64,000 nt of DNA from Nocardiopsis sp. TSRI0078 (GCF_001905145.1 NZ_LWLB01000034.1:310001-374000); one strand, 5' to 3'; counted from the first letter of the stretch, positions 25,895-35,000 are shown. Notes: generated by a model from the sequence alone, not told the origin. Numbers and translations: made by a program.

Positions 25895-26434
25895 GTGTAT
25901 TTGGCAGCCGAGCAAGAAAACGTCCTGCGGATCCACTGGGACGAGTTCACCTTCGGTCTCATCGCCTTCCTCATCATCCTCGGTGTCGTCTACAAGATGT
26001 GGCCGAGGCTGACGAAGGCGCTGGACGAGCGTGCCGACCAGATCGAGGGTGGCATCGCTCGCGCTCAGAAGGCCGAGGCCGAGGCGGAGGAGACCCGCCA
26101 GCAGTACCGAGAGAAGCTCGAGGAGGCGCACCGCGAGTACGCCCAGGAGCTGGAGAAGGCCAAGGAGCAGAGGGCGGCGATCATCGCCGAGGCGCGCGAG
26201 GAGGCCCAGGTAGAGGCCCGTCGCATCGTCGAGGCGGCCCACGCCCAGATCGAGGCCGACCGCCAGCAGACCCTGGTGCAGCTGCGCAACGAGGTCGGTG
26301 CGCTCTCCGCCGAGCTGGCGAGCCGTATCGTCGGTGAGACCCTCAGCGACAGCTCCGCCCAGAACCGCGTCATCGACCGGTTCCTGGACGAGCTGGAGCA
26401 GAGCGGGAACACGCAGCAGGCTGAGGTGCGTTGA
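25895..26434 (+). CDS. atpF: F1Fo ATP synthase subunit b
   Basis: 179 aa. One N-terminal membrane helix (FGLIAFLIILGVVYKMW), then a long charged coiled coil (about 40-160) that forms the peripheral stalk, and a C-terminal delta-binding end. GTG 25895 is chosen since AAGGGG (25880-25885) is 9 bases away; the ATG at 25886 touches that ribosome site. The stop overlaps the atpH start (TGATG). Confidence 0.94.
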   Translation: MYLAAEQENVLRIHWDEFTFGLIAFLIILGVVYKMWPRLTKALDERADQIEGGIARAQKAEAEAEETRQQYREKLEEAHREYAQELEKAKEQRAAIIAEAREEAQVEARRIVEAAHAQIEADRQQTLVQLRNEVGALSAELASRIVGETLSDSSAQNRVIDRFLDELEQSGNTQQAEVR

Positions 26435-27258
26435 TGCGTGGTGTAAGCCGCACGTCGCTGATCGAGGTGACCCGGCGCCTGGACGAGAACGTCCTGGCGT
26501 CGGCGGGCACCGCGCAGAGCGGCGCCTCGCTGGGCAAGGAGCTCTTCGAGGTCCTTGCCCTCCTCGGCAGCGAGCACTCCCTGCGCCGGTGGCTCGCCGA
26601 CCAGGCGAACCCGGTGGAGAGCAAGACCACGCTGGTCGGAGAGCTGCTGGAGAACAGGGTGTCTCCGTCGGCCGTCATGGTGGCCGGCGACGTGGTCTCG
26701 GCCAAGTGGTCGACCGCGCGCGACCTCATGGACGCCCTGGAGAGGATGGCGGTCTACGCGACCGTCGCCCCGCTCCAGAGCGCCTCGGGTCTGGGCGAGC
26801 TGGAGGACGAACTGTTCCGCTTCCAGCGGATCGTCGCCTCCCAGCCCGACCTGCGCGAAGCCCTCACCCGTGACGGGGCGGCCCCCGAGCTGCGTCTCTC
26901 CCTCGTGGAGAGCCTGCTCTCGGACAAGGTCAACCCCGCGACGCTGACCCTGGTCGGCCAAGCGGTCACCCGTCCGAGGGGCCGTACGCTGGAGCAGGCG
27001 CTGGAGAACTTCGGACAGATCGTCGCCGAGCGCGCCAAGCGCTACGTCGCCGTCGTCCGCAGCGCCGTCGCCCTGAGCGAGAACCAGCAGTCCCGGCTCG
27101 GGGCCGCGCTCTCGCGCGCCTACGGCCGCGACATCCACCTGAACATCGAGGTCGCCCCCGAGGTCGTCGGTGGCCTGTCCATCCAGGTGGGTGACGAGGT
27201 CATCGACGGGACCATCGCCGGGCGTATCGCCGAGGTCCAGCGCCGCCTGGCCGGCTGA
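26434..27258 (+). CDS. atpH: F1Fo ATP synthase subunit delta
   Basis: 274 aa, longer than the ~180-aa E. coli subunit, as in other actinomycetes, with an N-terminal extension ahead of the conserved helical bundle. The C-terminal half is typical: VNPATLTLVGQAVTRPRGRTLEQALE, VAVVRSAVALSENQQSRL and GGLSIQVGDEVIDGTIAGRI. Links F1 to the b stalk. ATG 26434 overlaps the atpF stop, so translation is coupled. Unlike mycobacteria, b and delta are separate genes here. Confidence 0.95.
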   Translation: MRGVSRTSLIEVTRRLDENVLASAGTAQSGASLGKELFEVLALLGSEHSLRRWLADQANPVESKTTLVGELLENRVSPSAVMVAGDVVSAKWSTARDLMDALERMAVYATVAPLQSASGLGELEDELFRFQRIVASQPDLREALTRDGAAPELRLSLVESLLSDKVNPATLTLVGQAVTRPRGRTLEQALENFGQIVAERAKRYVAVVRSAVALSENQQSRLGAALSRAYGRDIHLNIEVAPEVVGGLSIQVGDEVIDGTIAGRIAEVQRRLAG

Positions 27259-27323
27259 AAGAACGCAAGGCAAGCACGCACGGCGCCAGCCCGGCGCCAT
27301 TTGAGAGCAAGGACAACGTAGAG

Positions 27324-28967
27324 ATGGCGGAGCTGACGATCCGGCCGGACGAGATCCGGGACGCGCTACAGCGCTTCGTCCAGTCGTACGAGCCTGAAGC
27401 CACCCGCGCGGAAGAGGTCGGTACCGTCACCTACTCCGGTGACGGCATCGCCCGCGTCGGTGGCCTTCCCTCGGCGATGGCGAACGAGCTGCTGCAGTTC
27501 GAGGACGGCACCCTGGGCCTGGCCCAGAACCTCGAGATCGGTGAGATCGGTGTCGTCGTGCTGGGCGACTTCACCAGCATCGAGGAGGGCCAGAAGGTGC
27601 GCCGCACCGGCCAGGTCCTCTCGGTGCCGGTGGGCGACAACTTCCTCGGCCGCGTGGTGGACCCCCTGGGCAACCCCATCGACGGCAAGGGCGAGATCGA
27701 GACGACCGAGCGCCGCGACCTTGAGGCGCAGGCCGCGACCGTGATGGAGCGCCAGCCCGTCGGCGAGCCGCTCCAGACCGGTATCAAGGCGATCGACACG
27801 ATGACCCCGGTCGGCCGCGGGCAGCGCCAGCTGCTCATCGGCGACCGGCAGACGGGCAAGACCGCCGTCGGCATCGACGCGATCATCAACCAGAAGGCCA
27901 ACTGGGAGACGGGCGACCCCGACAAGCAGGTGCGCTGCATCTACGTCGCCATCGGCCAGAAGGGCTCGACCATCGCCGGTGTGCGTGGCGCCCTCGAAGA
28001 GGCCGGGGCGATGGAGTACACCACCATCGTCGCCTCTCCGGCGTCCGACCCGGCGGGCTTCAAGTACCTGGCCCCCTACACCGGTTCGGCCATCGGCCAG
28101 CACTGGATGTACGAGGGCAAGCACGTCCTCGTCGTCTTCGACGACCTCACCAAGCAGGCCGAGGCCTACCGTGCGGTGTCGCTGCTGCTGCGCCGCCCGC
28201 CGGGCCGTGAGGCCTACCCCGGTGACGTCTTCTACCTCCACTCCCGGCTGCTGGAGCGCTGCGCCAAGCTCTCCGACGAGCTGGGCGCGGGATCGATGAC
28301 CGCCCTTCCGATCATCGAGACCAAGGCGGGCGACGTCTCGGCGTACATCCCCACCAACGTCATCTCCATCACCGACGGCCAGGTCTTCCTGGACTCGGAC
28401 CTGTTCAACCAGGGCCAGCGCCCGGCCATCGACGTCGGTGTGTCGGTCTCCCGTGTCGGTGGCGCCGCGCAGACCAAGGCGACCAAGAAGGTCTCCGGCA
28501 GCCTCCGCCTGAGCCTGGCCCAGTACCGCGAGCTGGAGGCGTTCTCCGCCTTCGGATCGGACCTGGACGCCGTCTCCAAGCAGCAGCTGAGCCGCGGTGA
28601 GCGCATGATGGAGCTGCTCAAGCAGAACCAGTACTCGCCGTTCTCCATGGAGAAGACCGTCGTCTCCATCTGGGCGGGCAACACCGGCCGTCTCGACGAC
28701 GTGCCCGTCGAGGACGTGCGCCGCTTCGAGGAGGACTTCCTGGACTACCTCTCCCGGGAGCACGCCGGCATCCTCGACACGATCCGCGAGAGCGGCAAGT
28801 TCGAGTCGGAGACCGAGCAGAACCTCGAGAGCGCCGTCGAGAAGTTCAAGCAGGGCTTCCAGACCTCTGCCGGAACCATGCTGGGCACCGAGGCCGAGGC
28901 CGAGGCGCTCGGTGAGGACGAGGTCGGCCAGGAGAAGGTCAAGGTCGCCAAGACCGGGAAGAAGTAG
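27324..28967 (+). CDS. atpA: F1Fo ATP synthase subunit alpha
   Basis: 547 aa. Non-catalytic nucleotide-binding subunit of F1. Walker A GDRQTGKT near residue 173, the ATPase alpha/beta signature PAIDVGVSVSRVGGAAQ, and the arginine-finger segment VSVSR. About 35 residues longer at the C-terminus than the E. coli protein, with an acidic/lysine tail, a known actinobacterial feature linked to suppression of ATP hydrolysis in mycobacteria. ATG 27324, AAGGA upstream. Confidence 0.97.
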   Translation: MAELTIRPDEIRDALQRFVQSYEPEATRAEEVGTVTYSGDGIARVGGLPSAMANELLQFEDGTLGLAQNLEIGEIGVVVLGDFTSIEEGQKVRRTGQVLSVPVGDNFLGRVVDPLGNPIDGKGEIETTERRDLEAQAATVMERQPVGEPLQTGIKAIDTMTPVGRGQRQLLIGDRQTGKTAVGIDAIINQKANWETGDPDKQVRCIYVAIGQKGSTIAGVRGALEEAGAMEYTTIVASPASDPAGFKYLAPYTGSAIGQHWMYEGKHVLVVFDDLTKQAEAYRAVSLLLRRPPGREAYPGDVFYLHSRLLERCAKLSDELGAGSMTALPIIETKAGDVSAYIPTNVISITDGQVFLDSDLFNQGQRPAIDVGVSVSRVGGAAQTKATKKVSGSLRLSLAQYRELEAFSAFGSDLDAVSKQQLSRGERMMELLKQNQYSPFSMEKTVVSIWAGNTGRLDDVPVEDVRRFEEDFLDYLSREHAGILDTIRESGKFESETEQNLESAVEKFKQGFQTSAGTMLGTEAEAEALGEDEVGQEKVKVAKTGKK

Positions 28968-28970
28968 CCG

Positions 28971-29861
28971 ATGGGTGCACAGCTTCGCGTCTATCGCCGG
29001 AGGATCCGCTCGACCAAGTCGATGGCGAAGATCACCCGTGCGATGGAACTGATCGCCACGACGCGCATCACCAAGGCGCAGCGGGCGGCGGAGGCTGCTG
29101 GGCCCTACGCGCGGGAGATCGAGCGGGCCGTCTCGGCCCTGGCCAGCAGGGTGACCGACCACCCGCTGCTGACCGAGGCCGAGAACCCGACCCGCGCGGC
29201 AGTCCTGGTCATCACCAGCGACAAGGGTCTGGCGGGTGCCTTCTCGTCCAACGTGCTCAAGGAGACGGACTCCCTGACCAAGCTCCTCCGGGAGGAGGGC
29301 AAGGAGGTCCTCACCTACATGGTGGGCCGCAAGGGCGTGGGCTTCTACAAGTTCCGCGACCGCCCGCTCGAGGCGCAGTGGGAGGGCATGACCGAGCGCC
29401 CGACCTACGCGCACGCCCAGGAGATGGGCGGGGCCCTCATGGAGAGGTTCTCCGAGGACTCCGCCGACGGCGGGGTGGACGAGATCTACGTGGTCTCGAC
29501 CGAATTCGTCTCGATGCTGACCCAGAAGGCCGTCGCCACGCGCGTGCTGCCCCTGGAGACCGAGCCGACCGACGAGGTCCTGCCCCTGTACGAGTTCGAG
29601 CCGTCCGCTGAGGAGGCGTTGGACCGCCTGCTTCCGCAGTACGTCATCAACCGCATCTTCTTCGCACTCCTCGAGTCGTCGGCCTCCCAGCAGGCGTCCC
29701 GTCGTGCGGCCATGAAGGCCGCCACCGACAACGCCGAGGAACTCGCCAAGAACCTGACCCGCCTGGCCAACCAGGCGCGCCAGGCCGAGATCACCAACGA
29801 ACTCAGTGAGATTGTCGGCGGTGCCGACGCGCTCGCTGCTGCCAGCGCGGGAAGTGAGTAA
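28971..29861 (+). CDS. atpG: F1Fo ATP synthase subunit gamma
   Basis: 296 aa. Rotor shaft: N-terminal GAQLRVYRRRIRSTKSMAKITRAMELIATTRI and the C-terminal helix SRRAAMKAATDNAEELAKNLT (conserved ATG-signature region) are clear; central Rossmann-like domain VLVITSDKGLAGAFSSNV. ATG 28971, 3 bp after the atpA stop, so coupled. Confidence 0.96.
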   Translation: MGAQLRVYRRRIRSTKSMAKITRAMELIATTRITKAQRAAEAAGPYAREIERAVSALASRVTDHPLLTEAENPTRAAVLVITSDKGLAGAFSSNVLKETDSLTKLLREEGKEVLTYMVGRKGVGFYKFRDRPLEAQWEGMTERPTYAHAQEMGGALMERFSEDSADGGVDEIYVVSTEFVSMLTQKAVATRVLPLETEPTDEVLPLYEFEPSAEEALDRLLPQYVINRIFFALLESSASQQASRRAAMKAATDNAEELAKNLTRLANQARQAEITNELSEIVGGADALAAASAGSE

Positions 29862-29866
29862 CAAAA

Positions 29867-31309
29867 GTGACTGCGACTGTTGAAGGGACGGCCGGGGCTG
29901 GCACCGCCACCGGCCGGATCGCCCGGGTCACCGGCCCGGTCGTCGACGTGGAGTTCCCCGTCGGCTCCCTGCCTGCCATCTACAACGCCCTGCACACCGA
30001 CGTGACGATCGGTGGCAAGACCAAGGTCATCACCCTGGAGGTCGCCCAGCACCTGGGTGACAACCTGGTGCGCGCGATCTCCCTCGCCCCTCAGGACGGC
30101 CTCGTCCGCGGCGCCGAGGTCCGCGACACCGGTGAGCCCATCAGCGTGCCCGTCGGCGACATCGTCAAGGGCCACGTGTTCAACACCCTGGGCGACTCCC
30201 TGGACGTGCCGACCTCGGAGCTGAACGTCACCGAGCGCTGGCCGATCCACCGCAAGGCCCCGGCCTTCGACCAGCTCGAGTCCAAGACCGAGATGATGGT
30301 CACGGGCATCAAGGTCATCGACCTGCTCACGCCGTACGTGCGCGGCGGGAAGATCGGCCTGTTCGGCGGCGCCGGTGTGGGCAAGACGGTGCTCATCCAG
30401 GAGATGATCACCCGTATCGCCCGCAACTTCGGTGGTGTGTCCGTGTTCGCCGGTGTCGGTGAGCGCACCCGTGAGGGTACGGACCTCTTCCTGGAGATGG
30501 ACGAGATGGGGGTCCTCCCGGACACCGCGCTCGTCTTCGGCCAGATGGACGAGCCCCCGGGCACCCGTCTGCGCGTGGCCCTGTCCGCTCTGACGATGGC
30601 GGAGTACTTCCGCGACGTCCAGAAGCAGGACGTGCTGCTGTTCATCGACAACATCTTCCGTTTCACCCAGGCGGGTATGGAGGTCTCCACGCTGCTGGGC
30701 CGTATGCCCTCGGCCGTGGGCTACCAGCCCAACCTGGCGGACGAGATGGGCCAGCTGCAGGAGCGGATCACCTCGACCCGCGGCCACTCGATCACCTCGA
30801 TGCAGGCGATCTACGTGCCCGCGGACGACTACACCGACCCGGCTCCGGCGACCACCTTCGCCCACCTGGACGCGACGACCGAGCTCTCCCGCCCGATCTC
30901 GCAGAAGGGCATCTACCCGGCGGTCGACCCGCTGACCTCCACCTCGCGCATCCTCGACCCGCAGTACGTGGGCGACGAGCACTACCAGGTGGCCCAGCGC
31001 GTCAAGGAGATCCTGCAGCGCAACAACGACCTGCAGGACCAGATCGCGATCCTCGGTATGGACGAGCTGTCCGAGGAGGACAAGATCGTCGTCAACCGGG
31101 CCCGCCGGATCGAGCGCTTCCTGTCGCAGAACATGTTCGTGGCCGAGAAGTTCACCGGCAACCCGGGCGTGTTCGTGCCCCTGGAGGAGACCATCGCCTC
31201 CTTCAAGGGCCTGTGCGACGGTGAGTACGACCACCTGCCCGAGCAGGCGTTCCTCGACGTCGGCAACATCGACATGGCCGTCGAGAAGGCCAAGCAGCTG
31301 CAGGGTTAG
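29867..31309 (+). CDS. atpD: F1Fo ATP synthase subunit beta
   Basis: 480 aa. Catalytic subunit: Walker A GGAGVGKT near residue 167, the catalytic Glu in GVGERTREG, Walker B LLFIDNIFRF, the DELSEED-equivalent MDELSEED in the C-terminal domain, and the signature PAVDPLTSTSR. GTG 29867, 5 bp after atpG, GGAAGTGAG upstream. Confidence 0.97.
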   Translation: MTATVEGTAGAGTATGRIARVTGPVVDVEFPVGSLPAIYNALHTDVTIGGKTKVITLEVAQHLGDNLVRAISLAPQDGLVRGAEVRDTGEPISVPVGDIVKGHVFNTLGDSLDVPTSELNVTERWPIHRKAPAFDQLESKTEMMVTGIKVIDLLTPYVRGGKIGLFGGAGVGKTVLIQEMITRIARNFGGVSVFAGVGERTREGTDLFLEMDEMGVLPDTALVFGQMDEPPGTRLRVALSALTMAEYFRDVQKQDVLLFIDNIFRFTQAGMEVSTLLGRMPSAVGYQPNLADEMGQLQERITSTRGHSITSMQAIYVPADDYTDPAPATTFAHLDATTELSRPISQKGIYPAVDPLTSTSRILDPQYVGDEHYQVAQRVKEILQRNNDLQDQIAILGMDELSEEDKIVVNRARRIERFLSQNMFVAEKFTGNPGVFVPLEETIASFKGLCDGEYDHLPEQAFLDVGNIDMAVEKAKQLQG

Positions 31310-31319
31310 GGGTTTCTCG

Positions 31320-31364
31320 GGCCGGGTCGGCGCCGACGTGTAACGCGTTGGCGCCGACCCGGCC
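31320..31364 (+). terminator. 15-bp hairpin between atpD and atpC (attenuator or processing element)
   Basis: Perfect stem (31320-31334 with 31350-31364, GGCCGGGTCGGCGCC) around a 15-base loop, in the 87-bp gap before the last operon gene. It may lower atpC expression by partial termination or protect the upstream mRNA 3' end. Confidence 0.7.
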
Positions 31365-31396
31365 GAACCCGCCCACTAGCCGAGGAGTTTGTGGCA

Positions 31397-31786
31397 GTGT
31401 CGAAGAAGCTTTTCGTCGAGATCGTCTCGCCCGAACGTGAGATTTGGGCGGGCGAGGGCGACATGATCATCGCGAAGACCGTCGAGGGTGAGATCGGCAT
31501 CCAGCCCGGGCACGTCCCGGTGCTGTCGCTGCTGGCCCACGACGCCGTCGTTCGTGTGCTGGGCGCGCGGGAGACCGGAGAGGTCCGGGCCGCCGCCCAC
31601 GGCGGGTTCGTCTCGATCTCGGGTGATGGCCGGGTCTCCATCCTCGCCGAGACGGCCGAGCTCGCCGAGGACATCGATGTGGACCGTGCGCGCACGGCGC
31701 TGAAGAACGCGGCCGACTCCGGCGACACCGACGCCCTGGGCCGTGCGAGCAGCCGCCTGCGCGCTGCTGGCGAGGAAGTCGCCTAG
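31397..31786 (+). CDS. atpC: F1Fo ATP synthase subunit epsilon
   Basis: 129 aa. N-terminal beta-sandwich (LFVEIVSPEREIWAGEGDMI, GEIGIQPGHVPVLSLL) and a C-terminal helical segment (VDRARTALKNAADSGD), which inhibits rotation in other bacteria. GTG 31397 gives 9-base spacing from GAGGAG; the GTG two codons earlier would be only 3 bases away. Last gene of the operon. Confidence 0.94.
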   Translation: MSKKLFVEIVSPEREIWAGEGDMIIAKTVEGEIGIQPGHVPVLSLLAHDAVVRVLGARETGEVRAAAHGGFVSISGDGRVSILAETAELAEDIDVDRARTALKNAADSGDTDALGRASSRLRAAGEEVA

Positions 31787-31810
31787 CGTACCGGGACGGC
31801 GGAACGAGTA

Positions 31811-32299
31811 GTGGGCATGGAACGGCTGCTGCCTGGCACACCGTGGTTGGAGTCCGCGCAGTGGGTGTTCTACGTCCTGCTCCTCGCCCTCCTGGCGCTG
31901 GTACTCGCCGTCACCCTGCGCCGCTGGATCCTCGTACGGCGCGGGGGTGCGGTGGAGTGCTACCTGCGCTCCGTCGGGGTACGGGGCCGCCGGGGCTCCT
32001 GGCGTATCGGTTTCGGCCGGTACGGCACGGAGAACCTGGCCTGGTTCCCCATCTTCTCCCTCAGACCGCGGCCGACAGCGAGGCTGTCGCGCCGCGGTCT
32101 CGTCGTTGTGGGGCGGCGCGCCCCCGAGGAGGGGGAGGACCTGCCGGTCGACCTCACCGTGCTCCGGGTCGGCTGGCTCCGCGCCGACGGCTCCGACCCC
32201 CGGGAGCCGTCGTACGAGATCGCCATGAACGAGGGCACCCTGACCGGTTTCCTGTCCTGGCTGGAGTCGATGCCGCCGGGGACCCACTGGGAGGGCTGA
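31811..32299 (+). CDS. DUF2550 family membrane-anchored protein
   Basis: 162 aa (GTG 31811, or 160 aa from ATG 31817). One N-terminal membrane helix (YVLLLALLALVLAVTLRRW), then a cytoplasmic domain with VECYLRSVG, WRIGFGRYGTENLAWFPIFS and RPRPTARLSRRGLVV, the DUF2550 pattern. Found directly after atpC in many actinobacteria. The function is unknown. 24 bp after atpC, so probably in the same transcript. Confidence 0.85.
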   Translation: MGMERLLPGTPWLESAQWVFYVLLLALLALVLAVTLRRWILVRRGGAVECYLRSVGVRGRRGSWRIGFGRYGTENLAWFPIFSLRPRPTARLSRRGLVVVGRRAPEEGEDLPVDLTVLRVGWLRADGSDPREPSYEIAMNEGTLTGFLSWLESMPPGTHWEG

Positions 32300-32349
32300 G
32301 GCCGTGTCGGTGCTTCACGGCGGTACCCCCCCTCGCCTAGCATGGCCGC

Positions 32350-32649
32350 ATGATCGTCGCCTTCTCCGTCTCGCCCCTCGGTGCCGGTGAGTCCGTCGCC
32401 CCCGCCGTCGCCCGTGCCGTGAAGGTGGTCCGGGAGAGCGGCCTGCCCAACGAGACCTCGGCCATGTTCACCACCGTCGAGGGTGAGTGGGACGAGGTCA
32501 TGGACGTGGTCCGGCGTGCCGTGGAGGCCGCGGGGGAGGGCGCCCCCCGGGTGAGCCTCACCCTCAAGGCCGACATCCGCGAGGGCGTCACCGACGCCCT
32601 GCACGGCAAGGTCGAGGCCCTCGAACGCGAACTCGACGACCTCCAGTAG
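32350..32649 (+). CDS. MTH1187/YkoF-type thiamine-binding domain protein
   Basis: 99 aa ferredoxin-like fold: VAFSVSPLGAGESVAPAVARAV, SAMFTTVEGEWDEVM and VSLTLKADIREG fit the MTH1187 family (formerly DUF77), which binds thiamine-like ligands in tetramers. ATG 32350 is 6 bases after TAGCAT (32338-32343), so the message is probably leaderless. Stands alone; no thiamine genes nearby. Confidence 0.85.
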   Translation: MIVAFSVSPLGAGESVAPAVARAVKVVRESGLPNETSAMFTTVEGEWDEVMDVVRRAVEAAGEGAPRVSLTLKADIREGVTDALHGKVEALERELDDLQ

Positions 32650-32698
32650 GAACGGGGCCCCTTCCGCTGGGGCCTCGGACACGGCAGGATGCGGTTCC

Positions 32699-33223
32699 AT
32701 GCTCGCCTTCCGGCGCTCCCGGCTCCTCGGCTCCCTCGCACTCGCGCTCCTGGTCCCCCTGCTCGCCGCCTGCCTGCCGACGGGCGGCCACGTCGGCGCG
32801 GTGGCCACGGGCCACTTCACCGCCCGGCACCAGTTCCCCGTCCTGGTCGTGGCCTGGTGCGGCGACGCCGCGCCCCGGCGGATCGACCTGGTCGGCGGGG
32901 GCCAGCGGATCCACCTGACCGCCACCCGTGAGTTCGACGGGCACCGGATGGAGGTCGACCTGGCCGCCCCCGGGGACGACTGGCGGATCACCGACGACCA
33001 CGGCGACCAGGTCTACCGCCTGGTCCCCCTCTCCGAGCGGGAGGAGTACGTGGTCGGGGTGGGGTCCGGGGAGGCCGGACCGGGCGAGGAGACCGAGTAC
33101 GACATCGGCACGGTCGTGTTCACGACCGGGGCGCTGGCCGGCGACGAGGGCGTGTACACCAGGGCCCAGGGCGCCTCGGAGGCGGAGTTCGCCCCCCGTG
33201 AGGACTTCCCGCCCGAGTGCTGA
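32699..33223 (+). CDS. Hypothetical lipoprotein
   Basis: 174 aa. Type II signal peptide: basic FRRSR, hydrophobic LLGSLALALLVPLLAA and lipobox LAAC (Cys25). The mature part is beta-rich and acidic with no family I recognise; WRITDDHGDQVYRLVPL may be a strand-turn repeat. CAGGAT about 10 bases before the ATG might be a -10. Convergent with the membrane protein gene downstream. Confidence 0.75.
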   Translation: MLAFRRSRLLGSLALALLVPLLAACLPTGGHVGAVATGHFTARHQFPVLVVAWCGDAAPRRIDLVGGGQRIHLTATREFDGHRMEVDLAAPGDDWRITDDHGDQVYRLVPLSEREEYVVGVGSGEAGPGEETEYDIGTVVFTTGALAGDEGVYTRAQGASEAEFAPREDFPPEC

Positions 33224-33297
33224 GGCGCCGTGCGTCCTGGGTGCGGGGCGCGCCCGGCCCGCGGGAGGGGTGGCGGGCCGGGCGCGGTTCGGGGCGG

Positions 33298-33744
33298 TCA
33301 GCCGACCCTTGGACGGGCACGGTCGGCCGGGAGCGTGCCGGAGAAGTACTCCTTGGCGCTCTCGGAGTCGGCCAGGCTCGCCACGGTCAGGGCGAGGGCC
33401 GCCGTGACGATCTCGGGGAAGGCGCTGACCGGGGTGAACAGCAGCGCGAGGATGAGGGCGGCGTAGCCGAAGTTGACCGCGACCACCGCCGCCCGCGCGC
33501 GGGGGCGGTTCCGGGCGACCATGACGCCCAGGACGGCGGCCGCCGCACCGTACACCAGCCCGATGGCCGCGGCGGTCAGCACGGCCCAGGTGGGTACCTG
33601 GGCGCCCTCGGCGACGAAGCCGACGGTCTCCATGGCGACGGCTCCGGCGAGGGCCACCAGGCTCATGCCGATCTGGTAGAGGGCGATCAGGATCAGCAGG
33701 GCGAGGACCGCCGTGACGGCCCCCGGTCTGGCTCCGGTGGTCAT
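33298..33744 (-). CDS. Hypothetical four-helix membrane protein
   Basis: 148 aa with four hydrophobic segments (about 8-30, 30-45, 55-80, 90-115). No family recognised. ATG 33744 is preceded by AAGGAAGGGG; an ATG at 33810 would add 22 hydrophilic residues and lacks a ribosome site. Downstream of it is the lipoprotein (convergent). Confidence 0.7.
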   Translation of the reverse strand: MTTGARPGAVTAVLALLILIALYQIGMSLVALAGAVAMETVGFVAEGAQVPTWAVLTAAAIGLVYGAAAAVLGVMVARNRPRARAAVVAVNFGYAALILALLFTPVSAFPEIVTAALALTVASLADSESAKEYFSGTLPADRARPRVG

Positions 33745-33881
33745 GTGCGTCCCCTTCCTTGGTCGGAGATCCCTGTAACGAACCCATAACCCTGTTTTTA
33801 CGGGCGACACGTCCTTTTCCGAACGTTCTTCGTCCTCGCAGGTGGGGGAGCCGAACTCGGGCCGGTGGGGGAGGGGGACAC

Positions 33882-33921
33882 CGAGAAGGGGCCCGCCTCC
33901 GCGGAGGCGGGCCCCTTCTCG
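33882..33921 (-). terminator. Terminator after the cobalamin adenosyltransferase gene
   Basis: 19-bp perfect stem (33882-33900 with 33903-33921; GAGAAGGGGCCCGCC arm), starting 13 bp after the stop codon on the minus strand. Symmetric; could also stop plus-strand transcripts. Confidence 0.82.
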
Positions 33922-33933
33922 CGAGGCGGCGGG

Positions 33934-34530
33934 CTAGCGTTCTCCCCCCGGCTTCCAGAGGACCTCGTCACCCTCCCCGGCCACGTACCGGCCGAGGATG
34001 AACAGCAGGTCGGAGAGCCGGTTGAGGTACTGGGCGGTGAGCGGGTTGACCGTCTCGCCGTGTTCCTCGACGGCCGCCCACACGCTGCGCTCGGCCCGTC
34101 GGACCACGATCCGGGCCGTGTGCATGAGCGCCACGGTGGGGGAGCCCCCGGGCAGGATGAAGCTGCGCAGTGTGGGCAGGTCGGCGTTGTAGGCGTCGCA
34201 GTCCTCCTCCAGGCGGGCGACGTACTCGGGCCCGACCCGCAGTGGAGGAAACTCCGGATCGGGCACGATCGGCGTGGACAGGTCGGCGCCCAGGTCGAAC
34301 AGCTCGTTCTGGACGCGGCCGAGCAGGGTCCGGACGTCGTCGGGCAGCTCGCCCATGGCCAGGGCGGTTCCGATGGCGGCGTTGGCCTCCTCGGTGTCGG
34401 CGTATCCGACCAGGCGCGTGTCGTTCTTGCTGGTTCGGCTCATGTCGCCGAGCGCCGTCGTACCGGCGTCGCCGGTACGCGTGTAGATCTTCGACAGCAC
34501 GACCGGCTTGTCGGTGTCCCGTTTGCTCAT
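33934..34530 (-). CDS. Cob(I)yrinic acid/cob(I)alamin adenosyltransferase, PduO type
   Basis: 198 aa. Transfers the adenosyl group of ATP to cob(I)alamin, giving coenzyme B12 for mutases. PduO-type ATP site KIYTRTGDAGTTALGD near residue 14, central VQNELFDLGADLS, and the C-terminal RRAERSVWA and NRLSDLLFILGRY motifs (conserved Arg/Asp/Asn pairs). Fits the B12-dependent acyl-CoA mutase and MeaB genes found further along. ATG 34530; terminator at its 3' end. Confidence 0.93.
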   Translation of the reverse strand: MSKRDTDKPVVLSKIYTRTGDAGTTALGDMSRTSKNDTRLVGYADTEEANAAIGTALAMGELPDDVRTLLGRVQNELFDLGADLSTPIVPDPEFPPLRVGPEYVARLEEDCDAYNADLPTLRSFILPGGSPTVALMHTARIVVRRAERSVWAAVEEHGETVNPLTAQYLNRLSDLLFILGRYVAGEGDEVLWKPGGER

Positions 34531-34601
34531 GCCCCAACCCTAGGGGAGCGGGGCCGGCGCCCCCCGGGGCGCACGGGCGTCCCCACGGCCCGGAGGGGCG
34601 G

Positions 34602-34910
34602 TCAGGCGGGGACCGACAGGAACGCCCGCAGCTCCTCGGCGAGGGGCTCGTCGAGGCTCTGCGGCACACCCCGGTGGCGGGGGTCCCGGCACGCCCGGCG
34701 GAAGGTGTCGGGATCGCCGGTGAGGTTGGTGGTGGCGCGCCTGAGCTCCTCCAGGGCCAGGCGGAGGCGGTCGGGGGTGCTCCCCCAGGCGTTCTCGTAG
34801 GCCCGGAGCGCGTGGAAGAAGCGGACGCACGCCAGATGCGTCGCCTCCCCGCCGCTCTGGCGCTGGATGTGCTCGGCTACCGCACGGGTTCTGCGCAGGA
34901 TGGAGGGCAT
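34602..34910 (-). CDS. Hypothetical helical protein
   Basis: 102 aa, mostly alpha-helical and charged (ILRRTRAVAEHIQRQ, HLACVRFFHALRAYEN, RLRLALEELRRATTNL); no family recognised. ATG 34910 has AGGAAG 11-12 bases upstream; an ATG at 34940 is possible. Codon position bias is normal. It lies between the adenosyltransferase and hsp20, same strand; coding status is likely but not certain. Confidence 0.55.
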   Translation of the reverse strand: MPSILRRTRAVAEHIQRQSGGEATHLACVRFFHALRAYENAWGSTPDRLRLALEELRRATTNLTGDPDTFRRACRDPRHRGVPQSLDEPLAEELRAFLSVPA

Positions 34911-35000
34911 CGAATCACTACTTCCTGATCGACGGGACACGGGTTCGGCCGTGTGGGGCCGCGGCAGGTCCGGGGCCCGCCCCGGACCTGCCGCGGCTGC

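Noticed and set aside
27366..29864. Very long open frame on the minus strand across atpA and atpG (similar ones at 20770-23607 and 47022-49541)
   Set aside because: Antisense shadow of real genes; in high-GC DNA such frames arise from codon bias. They have no family similarity and His/Gly/Arg-heavy composition.
34531..34601. Cobalamin riboswitch upstream of the adenosyltransferase
   Set aside because: The upstream gap is only about 70 bp and shows no B12-box-like sequence.
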